NCBI GenBank assembly: GCA_963803125.1
Contig: CAWDLR010000002.1
Span: 1,116,001-1,180,000 of the forward strand
Reading direction: 5' to 3'
Source: G963675935 sp963803125
Lineage (GTDB): Bacteria; Planctomycetota; Planctomycetia; Pirellulales; Thermoguttaceae
Length of the DNA: 64,000 bases
A model generated the notes under the pieces. The model was not told the DNA's origin. It did not search any database and worked only from the letters and a program-made list of their open reading frames with translations. Numbering within the stretch: position 1 is the first letter of the stretch; every line of letters begins with the position of its first letter. The position numbers and the translations under genes are program-made. Shown piece by piece: positions 9,901-17,339 of the stretch.

Positions 9901-10451
9901 GGCTGGCCGCGAATCCAGCAGACGTAGCCCGCCCCCTCTCCCTCATATTCCACGACCTGCTTGCCCGCGCCGTGGTACTGCACCGTCCCGCGCAACAAGC
10001 CCTGGTCGAGCCGCAAGGGGATTCGCACCCAATCGCTCTCTCGCACGACCGCCTGGAGCTGAATCGTGATTTCGGCGTACGTTTCGACGGCAGCCCCCGT
10101 TATCGCCAGCCGCTGGAGCGTGTAGGAGGGCGGCTGATCGCCCCGGCCAAGCTGGTTCTTCAGCCGGTAGAGATCCACGAATTCCTCATACTTGAAATCG
10201 AGAATCGGCTGTAGCTTGCCCTGCTTGTCGGGCAAGTAATAGATCGAGGGCCGCGATTCCTCGACGCGGGGGGCGGGCGATTCTCGGGGGACTGTCCCAG
10301 TTTTCGTGTCAGCGAAAATGGGACTGTCCCCTTTGCCGGGATTCGGCAACGGCTTGGCAGCCTCCTGCGCAGTCGAACTCGGCGTCGGCAGGGCCGTGGC
10401 TACACAGCACCAGACCAACAGCAGCCCCACCGCCGCCGCAACCAGCCGCAT
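6963..10451 (-). CDS. Giant envelope protein of unknown function with C-terminal membrane helices
   Basis: About 1162 residues from ATG 10451, chosen because it starts the signal peptide (MRLVAAAVGLLLVWCCVATA); longer TTG starts exist up to 10499. The mature part begins IYYLPDKQGKLQPILDFKYE and EFVDLYRLKNQL, then a long beta-rich region with many short strands. Near the C-terminus are aromatic YVWQWSGWFWFWG, then hydrophobic helices (WIVLWASGAALVAGLLLIYL; LLGVGVALLAAGLIAP; LLAQAACLGLVLTLLAGLL) and a hydrophilic tail. That order suggests a periplasmic body anchored in the inner membrane. Two palindromic repeats are translated in frame (KGDSPIFADTKTGTVP near residue 40; the 9391-9441 hairpin in the middle). 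It is the first gene of the block and overlaps the next by ATGA. I do not recognise a described family. Confidence 0.7.
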   Translation of the reverse strand: MRLVAAAVGLLLVWCCVATALPTPSSTAQEAAKPLPNPGKGDSPIFADTKTGTVPRESPAPRVEESRPSIYYLPDKQGKLQPILDFKYEEFVDLYRLKNQLGRGDQPPSYTLQRLAITGAAVETYAEITIQLQAVVRESDWVRIPLRLDQGLLRGTVQYHGAGKQVVEYEGEGAGYVCWIRGQPDSQHQITLTMLVPLDSAGDETRLRLRLPRAITSEMKLTAPLAEAMGAVSEGATLLSSAAKGKATEFAVAGLGGDFQLAWRKSRPASLETPIVLEATGTVLATLDGRQISDEATLSVRSRGGAFDRLTMRLPPEAELSPGKPDGYTMTTVNAVGAAVALPHPERGGSTTATPASKSTGPRLVEVRLGKKTVGPVEIRLNCRRAYEPAKSPAWCELAGFEVLGAVRQAGTLTVAVGGDWQAIWGPSREAQRVLPLPSATHKDEMLAAFEYSGQPYSLSLRLAPRKTRICIEPEYVLLVDPGEVRLEGRLTYTIRGGKVSALEIALPGWEVDEVGPENVVEAEGVVSSAGVVSIPLAQPSSGSIELQLRAHRAIEPQSASLAVPLPRPLGGAITPPLVAVMAADNLELTPNTRATTGLARQQFALPMNLPPRQQPPLYYRGGDGDAVFAAGLRVLRQRITVEAAGRVALGEQTATVEQRFCYVIAHEPADQLTISVPSGLAAGRIRVRIDGRKPISPVLAAQDLGEATGGTASARVTLPEPRIGPCELALSYTVPLAEVEMPAARVEPIAANAGKSASGKPSAPIPSRSLSVPLLMPADGELLANTLAVTADRGGRISLGKGAWSASDQDATDAEGRPALLLAAAQRTGAVALELCGDEGNMAKSMVVDRAWIQSRLTSTARQDRAVFQLRTDRKQIEIVMPAGAAEQTVALVDGRQVEPQSLGENRLSLPLADHLGRRPVVIELRYHFAGPRPPRGAMRLEFPRLCPAVWMRQMYWQLILPANEHLLSNPDGFTGEYVWQWSGWFWFWGRHPLLDQAELESWAEAAPRDALPDRVNVYLFSSLGKVEQAELRTAGRTWIVLWASGAALVAGLLLIYLPVSRHPAMLLGVGVALLAAGLIAPEPTLLLAQAACLGLVLTLLAGLLERGAARRRALAGGEPPSSRVEIGSTHSRFMAAAADKPPSTAAIAAISPQPLGDSEP
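9391..9441. repeat. GGCAGTTGTACTGCC palindrome inside a coding region
   Basis: Arms TGGCAGTTGTACTGCCGC and GCGGCAGTGCAACTGCCGC around a short CTCTCCGGG-like loop, one mismatch. Read in frame as AVALPHPERGGSTTATPA in the 6963-10451 protein. Confidence 0.7.
10286..10333. repeat. GGGGACTGTCCC palindrome inside a coding region
   Basis: Outer arms GGGGACTGTCCCAG and TGGGACTGTCCCC, inner arms TTTTCGTGTC and AGCGAAAA. Translated on the minus strand as GDSPIFADTKTGTVP just after the signal peptide of the 6963-10451 protein. Confidence 0.75.
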
Positions 10452-10727
10452 CGATTTCAACAAAATGAGTCTCCCACCGGAGTTGTCGGCAGACGCCAAC
10501 CAGGACGCCCATTTTACCGGCTCAACCGCGCGAATAGGAGTAAGTTAGAGGAGCGCTGTTCCTTGCCTCTAGTGTACCCAGAGGAGAGCGGCGAAGAAAG
10601 CACGAGCCGCGGAACCGCGGGGGGGGCCGGATGCGCTCGTCCCAACGTTGGCCGCGCCACGACAGGAAGCCGCCGAATCCCTTCTTTGGGATGGATTGAT
10701 CCCACTATTCCGATTAACGGCAAACGA

Positions 10728-11588
10728 TTACGGCCGCCGGCATGGCAGTTGTGCTGCTATTTCCAGCAATTGGGCGTGCAGCGCCGGCGTGGCGGCCGCC
10801 AGGAAATGGGCCTCTTCGAGCGAGAATTCGCCGCCGCGGGGCGATGTGACTCGGCCGCCGGCCTCGCGGACGATCAAGACGCCGGCCGCCACGTCCCAGA
10901 TGCGTGTCGAATACGACCAGTAGAGATCGAACCGCCCGGCCGCCAGGTAGCAGAGGTTCAAGGCCGAAGAGCCGCTGCGGCGAATCGCTTGGCAGCGTGG
11001 GAGCATCTCCAGAAAAACCCGCACGTCGAGCCCGTCGGACTGCGAGCTGGGTGGGAACCCGACGGCCGCCAACGCCTCGGAGAGGGCTGTAACGCCGCTG
11101 ACATGGATCGGGCGGCCGTTCAGCCGCGCCCCGCCCCCTTCGATGGCCGTAAAGCACTCGTCGAGGATCGGATCGAATACCGCGCCGACCAGGAGCCGGC
11201 CATTGCGTTCCAGCGCCAGCGAGACACAATAGTGGGGCACGCCGTGGACGTAGTTCGTCGTCCCGTCCAGCGGATCGACGATCCAGCGGTATTCGGTTCG
11301 CGACGCAGCCGTCCCCGGTGCCCCGGCCGCAGCTCCAAAAGGGACAGTCCCATTTTCGCTGACACGAAAATCGGGACAGTCCCCCTCTTCGCCCAAGAGG
11401 GAATGGTCGGGAAAGGCCGCCAGCACCGTCTGGCGGACGGTCTCTTGCGAGGCGAAATCGGCCTGGGTAACCAGGTCGGCGGGCCCTTTCTTGCGCGTGT
11501 CGAATCGCCCGGCCCAATCCTGCACGACCCGCCCGCCCGCCCGGACCGCCGCCTCGCAAACTTGCAGGTAATCGCTCGCGTCACACAT
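10728..11588 (-). CDS. Inositol-monophosphatase-family phosphatase
   Basis: 286 residues, normal for the family. The metal-binding set is present: DLVTQAD (about residue 38), GEE (about 67), WIVDPLDGTTNYVHG (about 101-115) and GSSALNLCYLAAGRFDLYW with WDVAAGVLIVREAGG near the C-terminus. The family removes phosphate from inositol monophosphate or related sugar or nucleotide phosphates using Mg2+; which substrate applies here cannot be read from sequence. Directly after GEE the protein carries an insert GDCPDFRVSENGTVPFG encoded by the palindrome at 11337-11385. That insert is absent from typical family members and lies in the mobile loop between the first two motifs, so it may be tolerated. 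Cytoplasmic; no signal peptide. Confidence 0.85.
   Translation of the reverse strand: MCDASDYLQVCEAAVRAGGRVVQDWAGRFDTRKKGPADLVTQADFASQETVRQTVLAAFPDHSLLGEEGDCPDFRVSENGTVPFGAAAGAPGTAASRTEYRWIVDPLDGTTNYVHGVPHYCVSLALERNGRLLVGAVFDPILDECFTAIEGGGARLNGRPIHVSGVTALSEALAAVGFPPSSQSDGLDVRVFLEMLPRCQAIRRSGSSALNLCYLAAGRFDLYWSYSTRIWDVAAGVLIVREAGGRVTSPRGGEFSLEEAHFLAAATPALHAQLLEIAAQLPCRRP
11337..11385. repeat. GGGACAGTCCC palindrome inside the IMPase-family gene
   Basis: Arms AAAAGGGACAGTCCCATTTT and AAAATCGGGACAGTCCCC, inverse complement of the copy at 10286. It is translated in frame, so its length and phase preserve the ORF. Confidence 0.75.
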
Positions 11589-11760
11589 CGTCGAACCGCC
11601 TTCTATCTGTCACCATGCCTTGGGGCTTCACGCCGTTGCCGGCGACGGCGACATTCAGTCGTCCGGCATGTGAAAATAGGCAAGATTACCCCCTAGACCG
11701 GGTTAGCCTTGTGAGTGCTGCGCCGAACCTAAGAAAATGGGAAAATTTGTGCGGCGCTAC

Positions 11761-11788
11761 TAGACAGAACCTGGAAACTTGCTATTAT
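11761..11788 (+). promoter_or_regulatory. Candidate sigma-70 promoter of the uxaC leader
   Basis: TAGACA (11761-11766), 16 bases, then TATTAT (11783-11788), a good match to the -35/-10 consensus. It would start a transcript near 11795 that meets the terminator at 11818 before the uxaC start. Confidence 0.5.
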
Positions 11789-11817
11789 CAGGGTCATCGG
11801 CCTCTTCTCTGTTCCGG

Positions 11818-11857
11818 CCCCGCCGTTTCGCTTCGCCGCGAGCGGCGGGGTTTTTTT
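11818..11857 (+). terminator. Intrinsic terminator in the uxaC leader
   Basis: CCCCGCCG (11818-11825) pairs with CGGCGGGG (11843-11850), with further CGC/GCG pairing inside the loop, followed by seven T. It ends 16 bases before the uxaC ATG and so lies between the candidate promoter and the gene, as expected for an attenuator or the end of a short RNA. Confidence 0.65.
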
Positions 11858-11873
11858 GTTCGATTCGCCCGCC

Positions 11874-13298
11874 ATGAACGCCCCGTTCATTACAGAGAAC
11901 TTCCTGCTGCAAAACGACCGCGCCGTCGAATTGTACCATCGCTTCGCTGCCGAGCAACCGATCATCGACTATCACTGCCACCTGCCGCCGGCAGAAATCG
12001 CCGCCGATCGACGCTTCGAGAATCTCGCGCAGGTCTGGCTGCACGGCGACCATTACAAGTGGCGGGCGATGCGTGCCGCCGGCGTGCCGGAACGCTACTG
12101 CACCGGCGGCGCCTCGGACCGGGAGAAGTTCCAGAAATGGGCCGAAACCGTCCCGCAGACGCTCCGCAACCCGCTCTACCACTGGACGCACCTCGAACTC
12201 AACCGGCCGCTGGGCATCAGCGACCGCCTGCTCAATCCCGCCACGGCGGCGGGCATCTGGGAGGAGTGCAACGCGAAACTCGCCCGCCCCGAGTTCTCCG
12301 CCCGCGGCATCATGCGGCAGATGAACGTCGTGCTGGTCTGCACCACCGACGATCCGACCGACTCGTTGGAACCTCACCGCACGATCGCCGCCGACCGGTC
12401 GTTCTCAGTCAGAGTATTGCCGGCGTTCCGGCCGGACAGGGCGATGGCCGTCGAGTCTCCCGCCGCCTTCAACGCCTGGACCGACCGGCTGGCGACCGCC
12501 GCCGGGATCGACGTCGGCGACCGTTTCGACCACTTTCTCGACGCCTTGCGGCAGCGGCACGACTGGTTCCACGCGGCGGGCTGCCGGCTCTCCGACCACG
12601 GCATCGAGACGTTTTACGCGGACGAATACATCCCAAGCGACATTTCGGCCGCGTTCCGCCGGCTGCGAAGCGGCAAGACGCTGGAACGCAGCCAGATCGC
12701 CGAATTCAAGTCGGCGATGCTCTATGAGCTGGCCGGGATGGATCACGCCAAGGGCTGGGTGCAGCAGTTCCACTTCGGCGCGCTGCGGAACGCCAATTCG
12801 CGGATGTTCGCGGTGCTCGGGCCGGACAGCGGCTTCGATTCGATCGGCGATTTCGCGGTCGCCCGCCCGATGGCGCGGTTCCTCGACCGCCTCGACCGCG
12901 AGGGCCGGCTGGCCAAGACGATCCTCTACAATCTCAACCCGGCCGACAACGATGTGGTGGCCACGATGATCGGCAACTTCCAGGACGGCGCCACGCCCGG
13001 CAAAATGCAGTTCGGCAGCGGCTGGTGGTTCCTCGATCAGAAGCACGGGATGGAGAAGCAGCTTAATTCGCTCTCGAACCAGGGGCTTTTGAGCCGCTTT
13101 GTGGGCATGTTGACCGACAGCCGTTCGTTCCTCTCCTACACCCGCCACGAGTATTTCCGCCGCATCCTCTGCAATCTGCTCGGCGCGGAGATGCGGCAAG
13201 GGCTGCTGCCCGACGACGTGGAACTCGTCGGCGGACTGGTCGCCAACGTCTGCTACGGCAACGCCGCCCGCTACTTCGGGTTCGATGACGCCCGATGA
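11874..13298 (+). CDS. uxaC: Glucuronate isomerase
   Basis: 474 residues from ATG 11874, the usual size for UxaC. The family isomerises D-glucuronate to D-fructuronate (and galacturonate to tagaturonate) at the start of hexuronate breakdown in the cytoplasm. The amidohydrolase-type metal site is seen as IIDYHCHLPP near residue 29. Other UxaC hallmarks are MNVVLVCTTDDPTDSLEPH (about 149-167), HDWFHAAGCRLSDHG, the KGWVQQFHFGALRN stretch, and the closing RRILCNLLG with NVCYGNAARYFGF. The longer frame from 11856 adds six residues that lack support. It converges with the NagB-like gene 19 bases downstream and is probably controlled through the leader terminator. Confidence 0.93.
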   Translation: MNAPFITENFLLQNDRAVELYHRFAAEQPIIDYHCHLPPAEIAADRRFENLAQVWLHGDHYKWRAMRAAGVPERYCTGGASDREKFQKWAETVPQTLRNPLYHWTHLELNRPLGISDRLLNPATAAGIWEECNAKLARPEFSARGIMRQMNVVLVCTTDDPTDSLEPHRTIAADRSFSVRVLPAFRPDRAMAVESPAAFNAWTDRLATAAGIDVGDRFDHFLDALRQRHDWFHAAGCRLSDHGIETFYADEYIPSDISAAFRRLRSGKTLERSQIAEFKSAMLYELAGMDHAKGWVQQFHFGALRNANSRMFAVLGPDSGFDSIGDFAVARPMARFLDRLDREGRLAKTILYNLNPADNDVVATMIGNFQDGATPGKMQFGSGWWFLDQKHGMEKQLNSLSNQGLLSRFVGMLTDSRSFLSYTRHEYFRRILCNLLGAEMRQGLLPDDVELVGGLVANVCYGNAARYFGFDDAR

Positions 13299-13317
13299 AT
13301 GCCGAGCGGACGCTCGA

Positions 13318-14247
13318 TCAGTGCATCTCGACGGCGATGTCCTTGATCGCCGGGCGATACAAATTGAATTGCACGTTCGGATGATCGGCCAGAAGCGATA
13401 TCGGAACCGCCGCGTCGGTGATCCGCTTCGAGATCATCAGTGCGGTCAGCCTCATGCCGAAGGCGTTGTCGTGCCAGCCGGGGTGCCAGATCGAGACTTT
13501 TTCGGCCTTCCACGTCTCGACCGGTCCGACCGTGGCCGCCTGTGTCGGCACGAGCGCAATTTGGCCCGCCGCCGAGGTGCGGGCGTTTTGCATGATCGTC
13601 ATCGGGTGCAAATCAGTCACGCGCGTCGGCAACTTGCGGTATTCGGCCGGCGAAGGCGGCGCATCGCGGTAGGATCCCGCCCGCCGCGGCGGATCGTTGA
13701 ATGCCCAATGTTTCACTTCACCCTGCCCGCCTTGCATCACCACGCAGCGCACCGAATCGTAGCTGCGGCGGTAAACCGACAGATCGCCGATGGGAAAGTG
13801 CAACTGCTCGTCGGCCATGCGCAGCTCCGGGCGGATGCGATCGAAGCACAGCTCCATGTCGGTCTTCATGAAACTCAGCGGGTGCGTGGGGGCGACCGGC
13901 CGGCCGTCTGTGGCCCATTCGTCCATTCCCCAGAAGTGCCCGTGCCGCACCTCCAGATTCAATTCGTTCACCAGTCGGGCGACCAGCGGCAACTGCTCGG
14001 TCGGCCCGATCGGCCCGCAAATGCCCGCCGGATTGTCCGCCGTCGCTTGCCGCCACGCATCGAGATACTCCAGCGCCTCGGCCAGAAAGAACTCCTCGAA
14101 CGTCTCGTAAATCAGCACCCGAAACCCCGGCCGCGAGAGTTGCACGAGGTCCTTCGCCGAGAGTCCGGCGGCATCCTGCAACAGGCTCGGGTCGAGCGTG
14201 GTGAAATCCCACCAATCGGGCGCGATCTTGCTCAGCGGACGCGGCAT
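13318..14247 (-). CDS. NagB-like (glucosamine-6-phosphate isomerase/deaminase family) protein with altered catalytic residue
   Basis: 309 residues from ATG 14247; the upstream 42 codons of the open frame are REP sequence and are excluded. The sugar-phosphate isomerase fold is indicated by GICGPIGPTEQLPLVARL and GHFWGMDEWATDG..HPLSFM, corresponding to the substrate loop and the MDEY motif of NagB. In NagB the catalytic segment is G-x-G-x-D-G-H-x-A-F-N-E-P; here it reads GGQGEVKHWAFNDPP, keeping the His but with Val at the catalytic Asp position and Asp for Glu. It may therefore catalyse another reaction on an amino sugar phosphate or be a binding protein. It was probably cotranscribed with the PIG-L deacetylase gene (15818-16583) before the IS arrived between them. 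Confidence 0.75.
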   Translation of the reverse strand: MPRPLSKIAPDWWDFTTLDPSLLQDAAGLSAKDLVQLSRPGFRVLIYETFEEFFLAEALEYLDAWRQATADNPAGICGPIGPTEQLPLVARLVNELNLEVRHGHFWGMDEWATDGRPVAPTHPLSFMKTDMELCFDRIRPELRMADEQLHFPIGDLSVYRRSYDSVRCVVMQGGQGEVKHWAFNDPPRRAGSYRDAPPSPAEYRKLPTRVTDLHPMTIMQNARTSAAGQIALVPTQAATVGPVETWKAEKVSIWHPGWHDNAFGMRLTALMISKRITDAAVPISLLADHPNVQFNLYRPAIKDIAVEMH

Positions 14248-14276
14248 CGGTCGGTTCCTCCGCAACTGTCGAGGTT

Positions 14277-14352
14277 GTAGGGTGGGTCGAGCGCAGCGAG
14301 CCCCACCAAAATCAGGTGCGTCGTCGCTGGTGGGGCTCGCTGCGCTCGACCC
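14277..14352. repeat. REP-type palindrome GTAGGGTGGGTCGAGCGC / GCGCTCGACCC, split by an IS
   Basis: The left arm at 14277-14307 (TAGGGTGGGTCGAGCGCAGC..) is complemented by GGTGGGGCTCGCTGCGCTCG at 14329-14348. The rest of the right arm (..GACCCACCCTAC) resumes at 15795-15823 beyond the IS, showing that the IS landed inside this palindrome. Confidence 0.8.
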
Positions 14353-15794
14353 CATAGGCACAAAGTTAAGCAACAGTGTACTCCAGAAGTCCTGGATTAT
14401 TCAGTAGTTGGAAACAACTCGGGTGTTTTCGGCGACGGCTTATGCGCGGATTTGGACAAGGACTGACGTTGCTGATCGAGCACGCGCTCGAGCCTCGCCG
14501 GATCGTCGATCGCGGCGAGCCACTGGGCGACCCATCCGGCCAGGCTGGCAGCCGCACGCCAGAGGCTCCGCTGCCCATCGAGCCACACGGCCATCAACAA
14601 CATGCCGTGTTGCACGATCACGGCGATGAGTTTGATATACACCTCCGCCAGTTGCTTGGCCGCCGGGGCATGGACCTGGCGATCGGCCAGATGATTATAC
14701 GACTTCCAGAGCTTGAACAATCGTTCAATTTGCCACCGCGCGCGGTAGAGAACCACCACTTCCTTCCACGTCAGCAACTCCGGCGGGCAGTTGCTGACGA
14801 AGATCGTCCAGGCTTGGAGGTGCAGGTATTCCTGCGACGGCTCGCGGCCGTGGTCCTGCGCCTTTTCGCGGATTTTCCGGCATCGCCGCGCGACCACTTC
14901 CGGCGGCACACGCACGGCCACCAAGCGGCACCGCAGCCGCTTGTCACCGATTTGCGCCGCCACATCGACCACGCCGTTGTCCGCGTTTTCTTCGAGAAAT
15001 GCCCGCAAATCCCGGCGTTGCCCGCGCTCGTCGCAGACCGCCGTCCCATGCTGCAGACGCGAAAGCCAATAGCCGTCCGCCTTCTGCGCACGCTCGAAAC
15101 GTTCCACGGAAAAATATCCCAAGTCGAAGATCGACAAGGTTCTGGCGGCCGAGGGGATTGCCGAAATCGGACTCTTCGCGTCGCTCGCGCGGCCCGGCTC
15201 CAGCAGCACGTGCAACGTTCCGTGACGAAGCTCCCAGAGCACTTGGATTTTCAGCGCGGCTTGGCCGCCGCCGTGCGAGCCGCCGCAACCGGGGAAGCGG
15301 TCGGCATACTCGTCGGGCAAGGCAATCGTGGTGCTGTCGCCGATCACCACTTCGGCAAAGCGTTCCAGCAGTGCGATCGGGGGCGCATCGGCGGTCAATA
15401 CGTGGCCGAGCACGCGCTGCAGCGCCGGTTCGAGAAAGTTCACCAAGTCGGGGGTAAAACGTTGTGCGATGGCGTCTTCCGTGACGATCACCCCAAGTTG
15501 GGCAGCCGTGGTTTGATAGTCGCGACTTTGGGGGGTCGGCTTTCGCAGCACGGTCAGCACCAAGGAGGACAGCAGCGTAGACCCCGAGAACTTGCGTTCC
15601 CGCTTTACGCACCCGGTTTCTCGCGCCAGTGCATCCATCGACTCACTCAACAGCCCTTGCAACAACCCCGTGACTTGCGTTACGATCTCCATCGGGAAGC
15701 TCCTTCTTCCAGGCTTGTGTTTGCAATAACTTCGCCTGGCTTAAGGACTTCCCCGTTTTATTGAAAGACCAATTTCCTTAACTTTGTGCCTATG
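14353..15794. mobile_element. IS4-family insertion sequence (complete, 1442 bp)
   Basis: Perfect 18-bp terminal inverted repeats CATAGGCACAAAGTTAAG lie at 14353-14370 and, inverted, at 15777-15794. One transposase gene fills the element. The 20 bases GGGCTCGCTGCGCTCGACCC occur directly on both sides (14333-14352 and 15795-15814). This is either an unusually long target duplication or an effect of inserting into a palindromic repeat. Confidence 0.9.
14397..15692 (-). CDS. IS4-family transposase
   Basis: 431 residues, intact. The DDE catalytic residues are visible: VIGDSTTIALPDE (first Asp), SIFDLGYFSVERF (second Asp), and YRARWQIERLFKLWKS, which is the Y-(2)-R-(3)-E-(6)-K signature carrying the catalytic Glu. 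The N-terminal part (LLQGLLSESMDALARETG..RKFSG) is the helical DNA-binding region usual in this group. The enzyme cuts and moves the surrounding element by its 18-bp ends. The intact frame and perfect ends suggest recent arrival. The gene points the same way as the lmbE-like and NagB-like genes it separates. Confidence 0.93.
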   Translation of the reverse strand: MEIVTQVTGLLQGLLSESMDALARETGCVKRERKFSGSTLLSSLVLTVLRKPTPQSRDYQTTAAQLGVIVTEDAIAQRFTPDLVNFLEPALQRVLGHVLTADAPPIALLERFAEVVIGDSTTIALPDEYADRFPGCGGSHGGGQAALKIQVLWELRHGTLHVLLEPGRASDAKSPISAIPSAARTLSIFDLGYFSVERFERAQKADGYWLSRLQHGTAVCDERGQRRDLRAFLEENADNGVVDVAAQIGDKRLRCRLVAVRVPPEVVARRCRKIREKAQDHGREPSQEYLHLQAWTIFVSNCPPELLTWKEVVVLYRARWQIERLFKLWKSYNHLADRQVHAPAAKQLAEVYIKLIAVIVQHGMLLMAVWLDGQRSLWRAAASLAGWVAQWLAAIDDPARLERVLDQQRQSLSKSAHKPSPKTPELFPTTE

Positions 15795-15817
15795 GGGCTC
15801 GCTGCGCTCGACCCACC

Positions 15818-16583
15818 CTACACAGATGAAAACAGAGTACGCAGCAGATCGTCCTGCGGGTAGGGATGGCCGCGGTGCTGCACGAATCCTTCCGCGGCCG
15901 GCACGCCCAACAGCTTCCCTCGGGCGGCCGCGTGCCGCCGCATCATGTCGAGATACTCATCCGTCCCGTGATACGCCCGCAGCCAATCGCGCTGGCTGGC
16001 ATGGCACGCCAGCATGGCGGTCTTCTTCTCCAACACCGCAGTAATGTCCAAGAGGGTCGTCGGCGCGACCGGATGTCCCAGCGGGTCGATGCCCTCGATC
16101 GGATCGCAATAATACAGATACGGCACCCGCGAGCCTTCCATCGGCGGCCAGGGCAGGATGTTCGGCACCGCATAGACGAAACTGGCCGAGCGGGCTCAGC
16201 AGCGAGGCCATCTCGTGATCGACCATGTAATCGCGCGGAGCGGCGGTAAACACCAACGTCGGGGCGACGCGGCGAAACAACTCGATGCACTTCCGCAGCG
16301 CCGGCTGATCGTAGATCACGAACCCGTCGCGCTCGCCAAGGCAATGGTACGTGGCGTCGATCATCTCCGCGGCCTTCCGCGCCTCGACCGTGCGGCGGTG
16401 CGAGATCGCCCAGCCGTCCTCGCTCGTGCTGCCGCAATCTCCGGCGGTGGCGGTGGCCAGGTGGACTTCCCAGCCCGCTTCCGCTAGGCGGATCAGTGCC
16501 CCGCCGCAAAGAATCTCGGCGTCGTCGGGATGGGCCATGAAGCTCAGGGCGACGCGGCGATCCGGGGACAGTGTCGTCAACAT
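15818..16583 (-). pseudogene. PIG-L/LmbE-family deacetylase, frameshifted
   Basis: The N-terminal half from ATG 16583 has the zinc-site motif SFMAHPDDAEILCGG and, later, DYMVDHEMASLL. After that the frame is lost by one extra base in the GGG/CCC run near 16193-16195. Removing it joins directly to PNILPWPPMEGSRVPYLYYCDP..CHASQRDWLRAYHG in the other frame and gives a ~255-residue protein of normal length. The family hydrolyses the N-acetyl group of GlcNAc-containing molecules. The stop (15818-15820) lies at the outer end of the REP palindrome. The neighbouring NagB-like gene suggests a joint role in amino-sugar use. The indel may be an assembly error. Confidence 0.8.
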
Positions 16584-16700
16584 TGTCGCTAATCTCCCAA
16601 GAGGTGGTCGCTTGACTCGCCCTATCCTACATCGCCACTGCCGCCATGTGAATCCCAGGGCCACGACCAAGTGCGAACGAATACGAACTTGTGCCCACAG

Positions 16701-17063
16701 TAGCCCGCACACGCCGTGTGGGCTGCTAACAACACGGTGAATTTGGCCAGTGACTGAACCATGAATACTACGCCGTTTTTGTTCCTGCGTGCTTTCCTTT
16801 TCACTAGCCCAGGCGTTTACGCCTGGGAAAAAGGACGGAGGTTTTTCCTTTTTTTTTCGTAAGCCCCTTTAGGGGCGGAACGAAGGGATAGAACGCCTGA
16901 CGCCGGTCATCGCCCCCTGAAGGGGGCTTACACAAAAGGGAATTGTTGATGCTTCCTTCCCCAGGCGTAAACGCCTGGGCTAGTCAAAAGTACGCGGAAC
17001 GAATCCAGCCTGCAAAACCCACGCAGCTTTTGCGAAGTTTTTAGCAGCCCACACGCCGTGTGC
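16701..17063. repeat. Three-layer nested palindrome in the 16584-17339 gap
   Basis: The gap 16584-17339 holds no convincing gene. Outer layer: AGCCCGCACACGCCGTGTGG.. (16701-16729) and TTAGCAGCCCACACGCCGTG.. (17041-17063). Middle layer: CTAGCCCAGGCGTTTACGCC.. (16804-16827) and its inverse (16961-16984). Inner layer: GTAAGCCCCTTTAGGGGC near 16858 and GCCCCCTGAAGGGGGCTTAC near 16912. The symmetry gives a MITE-like or strongly folded element. Confidence 0.75.
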
Positions 17064-17300
17064 GCGGCGGCGGCTGTCAATGACCGTTTCCAAGCGTGTC
17101 AGATCGGATCACGCGACGGCGATCGCCCGGAGAAGGCACCGTCTGCACACGCGCCATGGCAAGCGCCGCGTCTCCGCCGCTTGATGAAACGATCTGAAAC
17201 AGTGCCCGTCTCGCGGAGACGCTTCTTGACGGTCCGGGGCTTTCCGACTTCGCCCACGCCCGCGGTCTGCCCAAGACCTGCTTTCCGAGCCGTAGACGTT

Positions 17301-17306
17301 TATAAT
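17301..17306 (+). promoter_or_regulatory. Candidate -10 box upstream of the heparinase-like gene
   Basis: A perfect TATAAT that would start transcription near 17313, upstream of the preferred ATG at 17340. No good -35 hexamer is seen at the right distance. Confidence 0.35.
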
Positions 17307-17339
17307 GGCTGTTGGTCCAGGCTCATGGAGACACAAAAC

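Noticed and set aside
14248..14373. N-terminal extension of the NagB-like gene
   Set aside because: The added 42 codons are REP and IS-end sequence; the gene starts at 14247.
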